Below, piece by piece: positions 9,910 through 19,301 of a DNA stretch of 64,000 nucleotides (the stretch's first letter is position 1; each line of letters starts with the position of its first letter). The stretch is from CBDCYS01 sp965224215. Lineage in GTDB: Bacteria > Acidobacteriota > Terriglobia > Bryobacterales > UBA6623. The position numbers and the translations under genes are program-made. The stretch is taken from contig CBDCYS010000021.1 of the NCBI GenBank assembly GCA_965224215.1, positions 124,001 to 188,000 on the forward strand, in the 5' to 3' direction. The notes below the pieces were generated by a model. It was not told the origin of the DNA. It worked only from the letters and a program-made list of their open reading frames with translations, and searched no databases.

Positions 9910-11943
9910 CTAAGGAGCCATTGCGGCTTGAAGCAACTGCACGATGGCGGAGTGACCTTGTCTTTGCGCCAGCGTAAACGCCGTGGCACCGCTGTCGGCT
10001 TTCAAGGTCGGATCGGCACCTTTGGCCAGCAATGCCTCGACGATTTCGGCGTGACCGTTGGCCGCGGCGAACAGCAAGGCCGTGCCACCATAGGTGTCTC
10101 GGTGGTTGGGATCAGCCCCGTGAGCCAACACACTCTCAACGCAGGCTGTTTGGCCCTTGTCGGCACCGTGCATCAAGGCGGTCCAACCAGTGTTATCGGC
10201 AATGTTCGGATCGGCGCCGTCACTGAGCAGAGACTCCACCACAGTGGCGTCCCCCTGTGCGACCGCTTTCATTAAGGCCGTTGTCCCGTCACGGGCTTTG
10301 GCATCCAGATCCGGCTTGTAAGACGCTTCCGACGCCGGCCAATCCTGAGTCAGCCTTTCCGCTTCGGCAATCTGTTCGGCCGTCATCTGTCCGACAGTAA
10401 TTTCTTTTGCGCGTGCGGCGGCTGCCATTCGCGACTCTGCCATGCTTATCCAGATATAGGAAAGGATCAGATCTCTCGGCACGCCTTGGCCGTTGGTGTA
10501 CATCGCGCCGAGGTTGTACTGCGCGTCGGCGTCGCCCTGCTCGGCGGCGAGCCGGGACCACTTGACGGCCTCGGCGTCGTCCTGCGGCACTCCTCGGCCC
10601 TTAGCGTACATGGCGCCAAGGTTGTACTGGGCGCCGGCATAGCCCTGCTCGGCGGCCTTGCGGTACCACTCGACGGCCTCGGCGTAGTCTTGTGGGACGC
10701 CTTGGCCGTTGGCGTACATGGTGCCAAGGTTGTTCTGGCCGGCGGCAAAGCCCTGCTCGGCGGCGAGCCGGTACCACTTAAGTGCTTCGGTGTCGTCCTG
10801 CGGCTCGCCTTGGCCGTTGGTGTACATCACGCCGAGGTTGTACTGGGCTTCGGCAAAACCCTGTTCCGCGGCCTGACGGTATAAATTCATCGCCGCGGCA
10901 AAGTCCTGTGCTACCCCCTGGCCATCGCGGTACATGACCCCAAGGTTAAACTGTGCTGTTGCCAAGCCCGGTTCCGCGGCTTCGCTGAACCACCGCAAAG
11001 CCGCAGCATAGTCCTGGGGTACGCCGACTCCGTCCCGATACATGACCCCGAGGTCATGCTGCGCCTCGGCGAACCCCTGCTCGGCGGCCTTGCGGACCCA
11101 CTTGACCGCCTCGCCGGCGTCCTGCGGCACGCCTCGTCCGTTGGCGTACGCCAGACCAAGGTTCCGCTGTGCTTCGGCAAGGCCCTGTTCCACGGCCTTG
11201 CGGACCCATTTGACCGCCTCGGCGGCGTCCTGCGGCACGCCTCGTCCGTTGGCGTACATCGCGCCGAGGCTGGACTGGGCCTCGGCGTAGCCCTGCTCGG
11301 CGGCCTTGCGGACCCACTTGACCGCCTCGGCGCCGTCCTGCGGCTCGCCTTGACCGTTGGTGTACATCACGCCGAGGTTGAACTGCGCTACGGCGTTGCC
11401 CTGCTCGGCGGCCTTGCGGAATAAATTCATCGCCGCGGCAAAGTCCTGTGCTACCCCCTGGCCATCGCGGTACATGACCCCAAGGTTATGCTGGGCGTCG
11501 GCGTAGCCCTGTTCGGCGGCTAGCCGGAACCACTTGAGGGCCTCGGCGTTGTCCTGCGGCACACCTTGGCCGTTGGTGTACATCCCCCCGAGGTTGCTCT
11601 GCGCGACGGCGTAGCCCTGCTCGGCGGCGAGCCGATACCACTTGACGGCCTCGGCGTCGTCCTGCGGCACGCCTTGGCCGTTGGTGTACATCACGCCGAG
11701 GTTGTACTGGGCGATGGCATGTCCCTGCTCGGCAGCCATTCGATACCACTTCACGGCTTCGGCGTAGTCCTGCGAAACGCCTTTGCCGAAGTGGTAAGTG
11801 CGGCCGAGGTTGTACTGGGCGTCAGCGTCTCCTTGCTCGGCTTTGATTCTTAGCGCCTCAACATCGGTTTGCCCGGCAAGAATTACCACAGCAACGACTG
11901 ACAGGACAACCACCAAAACCAGCCGTTGCTTCAGAGTTCGCAT
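9910..11943 (-). CDS. Exported Sel1-repeat protein with C-terminal ankyrin repeats
   Basis: A protein of about 677 residues that begins with a signal or anchor (MRTLKQRLVLVVVLSVVAV). It has 13 Sel1-like repeats of 36 residues (pattern AxAQYNLGxMYxNGxGVPQD, then AEAVKWYRxAAEQG) and then about four ankyrin repeats (DGTTALMKAVAQGDATVVE, GADPNIADNTGWTALM and so on). Both repeat types form helical solenoids that bind proteins. Such proteins are frequent in host-associated bacteria and in envelope stress pathways. At DNA level the units are 108 bp, and two blocks (around 10885-10946 and 11417-11486) are nearly identical, so the array has grown by a five-unit duplication. A GTG at 11982 is an alternative start. 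Confidence 0.85.
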   Translation of the reverse strand: MRTLKQRLVLVVVLSVVAVVILAGQTDVEALRIKAEQGDADAQYNLGRTYHFGKGVSQDYAEAVKWYRMAAEQGHAIAQYNLGVMYTNGQGVPQDDAEAVKWYRLAAEQGYAVAQSNLGGMYTNGQGVPQDNAEALKWFRLAAEQGYADAQHNLGVMYRDGQGVAQDFAAAMNLFRKAAEQGNAVAQFNLGVMYTNGQGEPQDGAEAVKWVRKAAEQGYAEAQSSLGAMYANGRGVPQDAAEAVKWVRKAVEQGLAEAQRNLGLAYANGRGVPQDAGEAVKWVRKAAEQGFAEAQHDLGVMYRDGVGVPQDYAAALRWFSEAAEPGLATAQFNLGVMYRDGQGVAQDFAAAMNLYRQAAEQGFAEAQYNLGVMYTNGQGEPQDDTEALKWYRLAAEQGFAAGQNNLGTMYANGQGVPQDYAEAVEWYRKAAEQGYAGAQYNLGAMYAKGRGVPQDDAEAVKWSRLAAEQGDADAQYNLGAMYTNGQGVPRDLILSYIWISMAESRMAAAARAKEITVGQMTAEQIAEAERLTQDWPASEASYKPDLDAKARDGTTALMKAVAQGDATVVESLLSDGADPNIADNTGWTALMHGADKGQTACVESVLAHGADPNHRDTYGGTALLFAAANGHAEIVEALLAKGADPTLKADSGATAFTLAQRQGHSAIVQLLQAAMAP

Positions 11944-12134
11944 CCTGATTGCAAGCATAGCTCTGTTCATACAGGCGCGCACTGCGACCCGGAGACAGCC
12001 CTACCACTGAGCTGACGAAAACGAGCGTTCGCGTGAGCTAACTGATCGCACCACCGCCCTTGACTCAAGTGGTGTTCGACGAAGTTCCGAGGGCCTTGCG
12101 CGCCGGATCGGTCGTAGAGTGCGTAGCCGGTAGC

Positions 12135-13097
12135 TTAGTCGGATTCTTTGTGAATCCAATTTCGGCTGTCGAGTGCGGCCTCGATCTGGTCGAAGCATGC
12201 GGATGAGATGAGGTGATGGCAAATCACCCGGGCGCTCGGGCCTGCACTCTTCACAACCGGGTACGCCAAGGAGTCGCAGAAAATTAGGTCCGCCGCTCCC
12301 ACCGAGGCGGGCTGTTGGGAAGTGATCAGCACACTTCGCAGGGAGTGATCTTCCGCCACGGCCGGCGTCAACTAGCCGCAAGCCATCTCGAGAAAGTATT
12401 CGCTGACCGACGCTACAGCAATCAAGGACGGGTGTGGGAGGTCGCGAATCGTGGCGACGTGCTCGGCCGCAGAAGAGTAGATCACTGGAATTGCGGGCCG
12501 GTCAGGTGGGATTACCGCTTCGAGCGCCGGGACGTTGCCGGGAGCGGTCACGAGGAGCGCGCCCAACAACAGGTCTCGATCGGCAAGCAGGTCTGTGGTC
12601 GAACAAACACGGATAGGCAGACTGAATCGTGCGCTGAGTTCGGCCGGCATCAAGACGCGCATTCCGGCATCGTCGGAAACCAGCAGAATGTGGTCCGGCG
12701 GATCGACGAGAAGACGATCCCGAAGGTGTTCGATCAGCTGCCGCAGGGTGTAGCCGTGTTGCCGGGCCGCCTGGCGCACGGTACTCACAAATCCGTCCAG
12801 CTCGTTCCCGCCCGAGGCCTTCTTGTCTTGAGGATCACGGACAACGAGCCGTCTACCTTGACGCTTGACAACCAATTTGGTCAGTACGCGATCACGATAG
12901 GCCTGCGTGATCGTGTTGCGGTGGACATGCAGACGGCGGGCGAGGGCGCGCACACTGGGCAGAGCGTCCCCCGGCTGCAACACCCCCGAGCCGATCTGGA
13001 GCACGATCTGCGCCGCGACCTGCTCGTGAATCGGCACGTCGGTTTCGCGGGTGATCTGGATTTCGAGCGCCACGACGGAATCATTGTGCCCCTTCAC
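12135..13097 (-). pseudogene. GntR-family regulator with in-frame amber codon
   Basis: The start is GTG at 13097 with AAGGA six bases upstream. Residues 12-80 form a GntR winged helix (VPIHEQVAAQIVLQIGSG, LPSVRALARRLHVHRNTITQAYRD). A long effector region with an alpha/beta pattern follows. A TAG at 12372-12374 ends the frame after residue 241 (FLEMACG). The same frame then continues for 78 codons in the same style (LTPAVAEDHSLRSVLITSQQ) to a stop at 12135, giving 320 codons in all, close to the length expected for a GntR protein with an effector domain. It is divergent to the ceramidase-like gene and may have regulated it. A truncated, DNA-binding form could still be made. Confidence 0.75.
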
Positions 13098-13139
13098 AAA
13101 CTGTCCTTGCAGGGCTAGGCGCTGGACGTACGCGGCTGT

Positions 13140-14003
13140 ATGCTTCGAGATATGAGCGAAGCCACACCGAAACCCGAACGATTGAGCACAGGCAACAGCA
13201 GGAACCGGAGCTGGCGAATCGGTTTCTTGGTTGCGATTAGCATTCCCCTGTTGGCCTGGCTCCTGTTTTCACCGCCCATGCCGCAGTCGGTCGAGTATCA
13301 CGATTTCGCCGACCAGCGACCGTTCGCACAGATCCCTCATTTCTGGAACGTCATCTCGAATCTTCCCTTTGCGGTCATCGGCTTGGCCGGCTGCGTCTGG
13401 TTGTTGCGCGGGGCGGGCCGGACATTGGCCTTCCGTGAGCCGTGGGAACGCAGGGCATACTTAACCCTTTTCTGTGGCGAATTCCTAACTTGTTTTGGGT
13501 CGGGTTATTACCACGCAGCACCGAGCAACGCGACGTTGGTTTGGGACCGGCTCGTTTTCAGCCTTCTGCTCACGTCGTTCTTCACGATCATCATTACTGA
13601 GTTCGTCAATCCGCGCGTTGGCCGGACCCTCCTCGCTCCCATGGTCCTGATGGGGCTCTTTAGCGTGCTGTGGTGGCATTGGACCGAACAGACCGGGCGG
13701 GGGGACTTGCGCCTCTACATCCTAGTGCAGTTCTATCCGGTGATGGTGGTGCCGTTCATCATCGCGCTCTTCCGATCAAGCTACACCCTTGGGTGGATGT
13801 TGTTCTTGACCTGGGCGCTCTATGGCGCTGCCAAGATTTGTGAGGTGCTTGATCGCCCGCTCGACGAATTGACCGGCATGTGGAGCGGGCACACCTTCAA
13901 GCACTTGATTGCCGCCGCCGCTACCGCGTGTGTTCTCTACGCCCTACGACGCCGGACCAGACAGGAATTTCAGAGGTCGGGCGCACTTGCGGCCCAGGCC
14001 TAG
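13140..14003 (+). CDS. Ceramidase-like (CREST superfamily) membrane hydrolase
   Basis: A 287-residue protein with about seven hydrophobic helices. The motif GSGYYHAAPSNATLVWDRL after the third helix and SGHTFKHLIAAAAT near the C-terminus supply the Ser, Asp and three His residues that define the alkaline ceramidase/CREST superfamily. These bind zinc inside the membrane and cleave an amide. Bacterial members are usually annotated as putative alkaline phytoceramidases, and their real substrates are mostly unknown. The start at 13140 is not well supported; an ATG at 13152 is possible. The next small membrane gene starts 25 bases after the stop, so the two are probably co-transcribed. Confidence 0.8.
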   Translation: MLRDMSEATPKPERLSTGNSRNRSWRIGFLVAISIPLLAWLLFSPPMPQSVEYHDFADQRPFAQIPHFWNVISNLPFAVIGLAGCVWLLRGAGRTLAFREPWERRAYLTLFCGEFLTCFGSGYYHAAPSNATLVWDRLVFSLLLTSFFTIIITEFVNPRVGRTLLAPMVLMGLFSVLWWHWTEQTGRGDLRLYILVQFYPVMVVPFIIALFRSSYTLGWMLFLTWALYGAAKICEVLDRPLDELTGMWSGHTFKHLIAAAATACVLYALRRRTRQEFQRSGALAAQA

Positions 14004-14028
14004 GGCGGCCCGAACTGAAGGAGAAATC

Positions 14029-14367
14029 ATGGAGTCGCAATCAGATCAGCAAGAGCGACTACGATCGAGCGTGCAGAACTTTGGCTCGGTTTTCAAGGGT
14101 CTTATCGTCGCGCTCGGCTTGCCGCTTGGCGGACTTCTTGGACTGCGGTTGGGGTTGTTCGGCCTGGGGGCAGGTTTTACTATCTTCCTACTACTCGTAA
14201 TCTTTTTGCTGCCTGTGGCACTCCTCTACACAGCTTCGTATTTGTCGTCACGGGAGTGGCCAGGGGACCTTGAAACGGCGGCAGCTGTTCGCATTGGACT
14301 AGTCATCCTCGCCTTGAATTTCTTGTGGGGGATAAATAAAGGGCACCAACTTGCCCAGGCGTTGTGA
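14029..14367 (+). CDS. Small membrane protein, unknown function
   Basis: A 112-residue protein that I do not recognise. The start is clear: AAGGAGAA lies 6 bases before the ATG. Residues 22-45 and 46-70 are strongly hydrophobic (GLPLGGLLGLRLGLFGLG, then FTIFLLLVIFLLPVALLY), and a further hydrophobic stretch lies near residue 90. The N-terminus is polar (MESQSDQQERLRSS). Its position directly behind the ceramidase-like gene suggests a shared mRNA and perhaps a membrane-lipid role, but nothing in the protein proves this. Confidence 0.65.
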   Translation: MESQSDQQERLRSSVQNFGSVFKGLIVALGLPLGGLLGLRLGLFGLGAGFTIFLLLVIFLLPVALLYTASYLSSREWPGDLETAAAVRIGLVILALNFLWGINKGHQLAQAL

Positions 14368-14838
14368 AACCCCTCGCAATGCAATGCTGCTGTCGCTTCT
14401 CGGTGATGTCGCAGCGGGAGATCAATTGGCCGATCACGACTACGCTGACCTGAGGGAATTGTAACGCTGTGAAGATTGCCAATGATAACAAGCCTTCCGT
14501 CCAGTAAACCCATTTTCTTCGGCTTCAAGCGTTGAGGTCAGGCGGTTTTGGCCCCTGTGGAACGTGGTGATCGCCTTCAGGGATGTCGATTCTTGGTGGT
14601 AATGATGTTTTTCAGTGGCTATCCGTCGGCCGAAGTTGTCGAGTGAAATTGTAAGCTGGACCCGGCAACGTATCGCAAAGGCCGGAGCGGCGAAAGACTT
14701 CCAATTCCAAACCAGCGCTTTCGAATGCCAGTCGTGGGTAGGTTGTCGCTGGCCTGAATCCTCCCTGGCCGGCCAGTGTAGAGTAGCCAGCGAGAGTAGA
14801 TTGATAGGCCCTTACGGGGATCGTCGAAGAAGTCTTCT
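14368..14838. other. Intergenic stretch with no supported gene
   Basis: About 470 bases between two convergent genes. Only short random-looking frames are present. I see no RNA gene, terminator or repeat that I can support. Confidence 0.5.
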
Positions 14839-15096
14839 TCACGAATAGCCGTCGAGCGCGCTTTTCAAATCTCGGCGAAGGCTAGCTTTGACGTCGCTCG
14901 GCAAATCGCGCCAGTCCATATCCAGCAGAGCGGCCTCGAGGGAATAGAGCAGGTTGAGCGAGGCTCTGGGCTGCAGTCGCTTGAGGGCTATATAGGTTTC
15001 GACCGAACCTTTGATTCTGAGGTCGTCGATCGTGGATACGCCGATCTCCTCCAGCCAGGAAGCGGACACACGACCCAGGTTGCGAATTTTGGCCAT
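14839..15096 (-). CDS. TfoX C-terminal domain protein
   Basis: An 85-residue protein that matches the TfoX_C domain over its whole length: MAKIRNLGRVSASWLEEIGV forms a helix-hairpin-helix-like start, and then VETYIALKRLQPRASLNLLY and LDMDWRDLPSDVKASLRRDL follow. Free-standing TfoX_C proteins occur in many bacteria, and their role is unclear. The domain resembles DNA-binding HhH folds. The usual length is 80-110 residues, so it appears complete. It has no operon partner. Confidence 0.85.
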   Translation of the reverse strand: MAKIRNLGRVSASWLEEIGVSTIDDLRIKGSVETYIALKRLQPRASLNLLYSLEAALLDMDWRDLPSDVKASLRRDLKSALDGYS

Positions 15097-15306
15097 TGTT
15101 TGAATTAGTTTCTCCTATACGTCAGGAAGCACGCCTCGACAACAGAATACGCCTAACTGGGGGCTTTCGGCGCGGTTGATCACGGCGACCTCCCGGCGGG
15201 CCGCTTCGGTCTTCGGGTGGTGCAGGCATCCTTGCCCGCCGAAGCGCGGGTTTCCACCTTCGCCTCGAACGGACGAAAGTCTATGCCGTCGCCGCGTCGC
15301 GGCGAT

Positions 15307-15328
15307 GGACCGGCAGGAATGCCGGTCC
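15307..15328. repeat. Short perfect palindrome in an intergenic repeat block
   Basis: GGACCGGCA and TGCCGGTCC form a 9-bp perfect stem around a GGAA loop. A second stem GGGGCT/AGCCCC with a CGCA loop lies at 15419-15434. The whole 15097-15453 region is non-coding and rich in such GC palindromes, of the kind dispersed in acidobacterial intergenic DNA. It separates the TfoX_C gene from the peptidase operon. Confidence 0.6.
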
Positions 15329-15453
15329 CTACCTTGTCGCCAGGAAATGGAGACACGGCACGCAGGAATGCGCGCCCCGCCCGGATTGATCCGGCTGACA
15401 GCATCACCGCGCGGCGGGAGGGGCTCGCAAGCCCCTTGGTACAATCGAGACCT

Positions 15454-16647
15454 ATGCTCAAGCTCGAGAATTGCCGGGAGCGGCAGACCCGGCTATTGGG
15501 GTTGATGGAACGCCAGCAGCTCGATCTGGCGATTCTTTCTAATCCAAAGACCATCTATTACTTCTCCGGTCTGTTAGTCGCACCTCAGGAACCCCACGCT
15601 TTTCTTCTCACTTCATCGGGCAAGAGTGTCCTTATCACACACGCAGCGATCGGAACATCGCTTGAGGTTCCGGACTCGGCTGCCGACGAGACGGAGATTT
15701 ACGACTGGTGCAGCATTGAAAAAGACGCTACCCCAACGAGTTGGGACCAAGACGTTACGGCCCTCGTTCGCGGCGCTGCCGAACGCATCTCGCCGGGCAG
15801 CGGCAGGTTGCGCGGAAAGCTGTTCAGTTTTGGGAAGAAGCCGGCAGGCGGTGCGATCGGGATTGAATTCGAGTCGGCCAGCCACAGCGTAGCAGCGGCC
15901 CTGAGTGAATGGAGCGGCAAACCGCCAGCTAATTTAACCCCTGAAATCGATCAGATGCGGCGTCAAAAAGACCCCGACGAAATCGAATGCATACGGCACG
16001 CGGTGACCCTGGCCGAAGCCGGGCTTGCCGCTGTTAAAGAGAAGCTTGAGGCCGGCATGAGGGAGCACAAGGCCTACGCGATCTATCACGAAGCGGTGGT
16101 GGCCAAGGCCGAGACGTCGGTGCTGGTCAACGGCGACTTCGCCAGCGGCCCCCGCGCCGCCGCTGAGGGCGGCCCGCCGAGCGACCGCCGAGTTCAGCTT
16201 GGTGATCTCTTCATCTTCGACACGTCGCCGGTTTATCACGGCTATTTGTGCGACCTCACACGAACGTTCGTTGTCGGCCGCCCGTCGCAATTGCAGCTCG
16301 ACGCCTGGAGCCATGTCATGGAGGCGCACGGCATGGCCCGCAAGGCAATCCAACCCGGTATCCCCGCCAAAGAGATCTATCATGCGATGAAAGAGCATCT
16401 CGACAAGTTCGAGCCCGCCGCAGGATCGTTCCGGCACCACGCCGGGCATGGCATTGGTATGAGCGGTTGGGAGCTTCCGTGGCTGACGCCCGGCAGTGAA
16501 CATATTATTCAAGACCGTGAAGTTCTCGCCTGTGAACCGGCCCTCTATGCAGACGGGATGCAAGGCGGCGTCCGGCTCGAACACGACTACCTCGTCACGC
16601 CAGAGGGTGCGGTCGCGTTCGATCACTTTCCCATGGGACTCACGTAG
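15454..16647 (+). CDS. M24 family metallopeptidase (Xaa-Pro aminopeptidase type)
   Basis: A 397-residue enzyme of the pita-bread fold that removes N-terminal residues before proline. The dinuclear metal ligands are visible in order: Asp in FIFDTSPVYHGYLCDLTRT (two Asp), His in RHHAGHGIGMSG, Glu in LACEPALYADG and Glu in VRLEHDYLVT. The N-terminal creatinase-like domain covers residues 10-140. The frame extends upstream to 15217, but that part is translated intergenic palindromes; the ATG at 15454 gives the normal family length. The D-aminoacylase gene starts 15 bases after the stop, and its ribosome site overlaps the stop, so the two form an operon for peptide or N-acyl amino acid breakdown. 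Confidence 0.9.
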   Translation: MLKLENCRERQTRLLGLMERQQLDLAILSNPKTIYYFSGLLVAPQEPHAFLLTSSGKSVLITHAAIGTSLEVPDSAADETEIYDWCSIEKDATPTSWDQDVTALVRGAAERISPGSGRLRGKLFSFGKKPAGGAIGIEFESASHSVAAALSEWSGKPPANLTPEIDQMRRQKDPDEIECIRHAVTLAEAGLAAVKEKLEAGMREHKAYAIYHEAVVAKAETSVLVNGDFASGPRAAAEGGPPSDRRVQLGDLFIFDTSPVYHGYLCDLTRTFVVGRPSQLQLDAWSHVMEAHGMARKAIQPGIPAKEIYHAMKEHLDKFEPAAGSFRHHAGHGIGMSGWELPWLTPGSEHIIQDREVLACEPALYADGMQGGVRLEHDYLVTPEGAVAFDHFPMGLT

Positions 16648-16662
16648 GAGGGGCGACCGACG

Positions 16663-19107
16663 ATGTTCGATTTGCTGATCCGGGATGCAACGGTTGTCGA
16701 CGGCACCGGCCAAGCCGGGTTTCGCGCGGACGTGGCCGTGGAGGGACAAAATATCGCAGCCGTCGGGCAACTGGGTCCGGCCGAGTCGCGAGAAACGTTC
16801 AGCGGATCCGGTTTGGTTGTTTCGCCTGGGTTCATCGATCTTCACGCCCATTCCGATCTTGCGCTTCTCAAACAACCGGAACACTTGCCCAAGATCATGC
16901 AGGGCGTGACCACGGATGCCTTCTCGAGCTGCGGCCTCGGCTTTGCTCCTCTGACCCCAGGGAACAGGTCCGCGATAAGGACGCTTTATGCCCCGATCTT
17001 CGGCGCCACCGAAGACATGGCTTGGGGCTGGGAATCGATTCCGGATTTCATGGATTTGCTCGACGGAACGACGTCGGTCAACTCAGCCTATTTTGCCGGC
17101 CACGGCCCGATCCGCTTGGCTGTGATGGGGACGGAAAATCGGGCCCCGAATGCTCACGAGCTGGATCTGATGGCCGGGATGGTCGGCGAAGCGATAGACC
17201 GTGGCGCGGTCGGCATGAGCTGCGGGCTCGCCTACACACCCATGATCTTCTCCGGGCATGACGAGCTGGTCGCGCTCACCAGAGAGGTCGCCAAGCGCAA
17301 CGGCATTTTTTCGATTCACATGCGTACCTACGGGCCGGAGATCGAGCAGGCGGTGGAAGAGGCGGTGGCGGTCTGCGAGGAGTCGGGTGCGCGACTTCAG
17401 ATCTCGCACTACATGGTGACCGGGACGTTGAACTTCGGCCGTGCCGAAGAGCTGCTGGTGTGGATTGACAAAGCCGGCGAGCGCGGCGTCGACGTAACTT
17501 TTGACGCCTATCCTTACACCGCCGGGAGCACGGTCGTTTCCATGGCATTGCCGGGTTGGGCCCAGGAAGGCGAACCCGACCAGATCCTGGCACGATTGCA
17601 AGACCCTGAAACTCGCCCTCGCATTCTGGTTGACATGCGGGCGGACCGCTACATGGATTGGAACTACTCGGTGATCGCCGCGGTCAAGACTTCCAAGAAC
17701 CGACATCTGGAAGGTGTCAGGGTTACCGACGCCGCCGCTGCCGCCGGCAAAGACGTATACGAGTTCGTGCTCGACCTGCTCGACGACGAGGACCTGGAAG
17801 TCGCGCACATCATCCACCTGGGCAGCGAGCCGGATGTGCGCGTGACCATGGGGCACCCGGCCCATTCGTTCGGCAGTGACGGATTGCATGTGGAGGGTGT
17901 GTCCAGTCAAGGCTGGCATGTTCAGTGGGAGACAGTCCCACCGGGGTAAAAGTCAGAGCCCCGTAGCTTGGGTTGCATCCGTGTGGAGGAAACGAAGCCG
18001 ATGAAGCTAACTGACAAAGCCATCCTTGGGATGGTGAGCAAGTCACCGGGCCGTAACAAAAGTGAACCCATAGGTGGCCTCGAAAAGCTAAAACCCCGGA
18101 GGCCGAACCCTCTTTCCACGGGTGAAGGCAGCATGGCCTGGCGCAGACTGACTGCAGCGCCAGTTCACTCCGGCGGGGTGCTAGGGACAGCACGGTGACA
18201 AGGGCATGCTAAGCAACTGGAGAAGCCCTCCTCGTCCCGTCGAGAAATTGGCGGAGCAGGGAAGCCGTATAACTGGCGAAAACCAGGAAATCGGTGGAAG
18301 GCGAGAGGATGGCGGCTAGGTTCGTAGTAGTGAGGAAGCGGGGTAACGCCCGTGGAGCGAAGGAGCCTTGCTGCACATGAAGTCTTGGTCAACACAGTGA
18401 GGCAGGGGCGAAATGATAAAAGCGTCCGGTAGTCTGCAGGATCTGAGACGAAGACTATACGGCAAGGGGAAGGCTGAACGGACTTGGCGTTAACCCAAGG
18501 CCTCGGTCGGAAGCGGTGGAGTAGTCAATGGCGAGAGCAGACACCTGGATTCGGGTGACGGCTTCCGAGCTGTCGTCGAAAGCAACTCCGATCGGATAGG
18601 TCTCATAAACCTTGTCGTGAAGTGTGCAGGAGCGCGTAGTGAAGGAAATCTTCATGCTGCGTGCGAGGTGGCGGGAGCTGGAAACGGAGCCACGGACACG
18701 GTTAACCGGGCACGAAGGGGGAAACCCCGGATACAGCCAAGCCAGGTCCTGACGGGCCACCGCGCCAGTTCCCGACCCTACGGAAACCGCATCCCCGCTT
18801 GTATGGCTGTTTTCCGCGCGTTCTCGGGCGCTATGTCCGGGAGGATGGCGTGCTTACGCTGGAGCAAGCGATTCACAAGATGACCGGGCACAACGCCCGG
18901 CGCCTGGGCCTCAAGGATCGTGGCGTCATCGAAGCAGGCAAGGCTGCTGATTTGGTTGTTTTCAATCCCGACACGATTATTGACAACGCCACGTATGAAG
19001 ACCCTCGTCGATATCCGGATGGCATCCGCCTGGTGATGGTGAATGGCCGGGTGGTTGTTCGCGACGGAGAGTACTCGGGCGAGAAGCCCGGCCGCGTCTT
19101 GCGGTAG
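16663..19107 (+). CDS. D-aminoacylase/N-acyl-D-amino-acid deacylase, split by a group II intron
   Basis: Exons 16663-17896 and 18782-19107 join in frame to 519 residues, the normal size for COG3653 amidohydrolases. Metal-site motifs in exon 1 are DLHAHSDLALL, SSCGLGFAPL (bridging Cys), FSIHMRTYG, LQISHYM and GSDGLHVEG. Exon 2 continues KPHPRLYGCFPRVLGRYVRE. The join rebuilds GLHVEG-KPHPRLYG, as in intact relatives. Without splicing, translation ends at 17949 after 428 residues and lacks the C-terminal beta domain. AGGAGG lies upstream of the ATG and overlaps the stop of the M24 peptidase gene. The enzyme probably deacylates N-acyl-D-amino acids or a related cyclic amide. Confidence 0.87.
17897..18781 (+). 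mobile_element. ORF-less group II intron
   Basis: An 885-bp insertion with GTGTG at its 5' end and AC at its 3' end, the GUGYG...AY pattern of group II introns. Its removal restores the aminoacylase frame exactly. The 5' 200 bases have the purine-rich, stem-rich style of domain I (GGGTAAAAGTCAGAGCCCC, GGAGGAAACGAAGCC). A candidate domain V hairpin spans 18631-18665: AGCGCGTA and a GTGAAG stem closed by a GAAA-type loop, with a 2-base GC bulge on the 3' side. About 116 bases follow it, long for domain VI alone. No reverse transcriptase or maturase frame is present, so mobility and perhaps splicing need a protein in trans. Confidence 0.75.
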
Positions 19108-19154
19108 ACGGCGTTGTCTCTAAAAACCGCCTTTCAGGTTGCCGCCTTCTAGCG

Positions 19155-19257
19155 ACCGCACGCGAACAGAGCCGCTGCCGCGTCGGGTTTCGATGGGGAT
19201 GCGGTCGCCGGCAAACTCGACCGCACCCTTGCGGGCGCGGCTCTGTTCGCGTGCGGT
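19155..19257. repeat. 21-bp perfect inverted repeat, 61-bp loop
   Basis: The arms at 19155-19175 and 19237-19257 are exact reverse complements (ACCGCACGCGAACAGAGCC... and its complement). The structure sits 47 bases behind the aminoacylase stop and 44 bases before the 530-bp element copy B. It could act as a transcript end or mRNA-stabilising hairpin, or be a palindromic repeat. There is no U-tract after the right arm. Confidence 0.75.
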
Positions 19258-19301
19258 GTCACGCTTGGGGGGGCATGCAGTGTTCGTTCAGTTTCTTGGT
19301 A

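Noticed and set aside
10289..11853. Several plus-strand frames of 80-130 codons in the Sel1 gene
   Set aside because: They repeat with the 108-bp period and are antisense shadows of the Sel1 repeats.
14226..14848. Small frames between the membrane protein and TfoX_C genes
   Set aside because: No ribosome sites, no domain patterns and overlapping frames on both strands; treated as non-coding.
15217..15453. N-terminal extension of the M24 peptidase
   Set aside because: The extra 79 codons translate intergenic palindromes; relatives start near the ATG at 15454.
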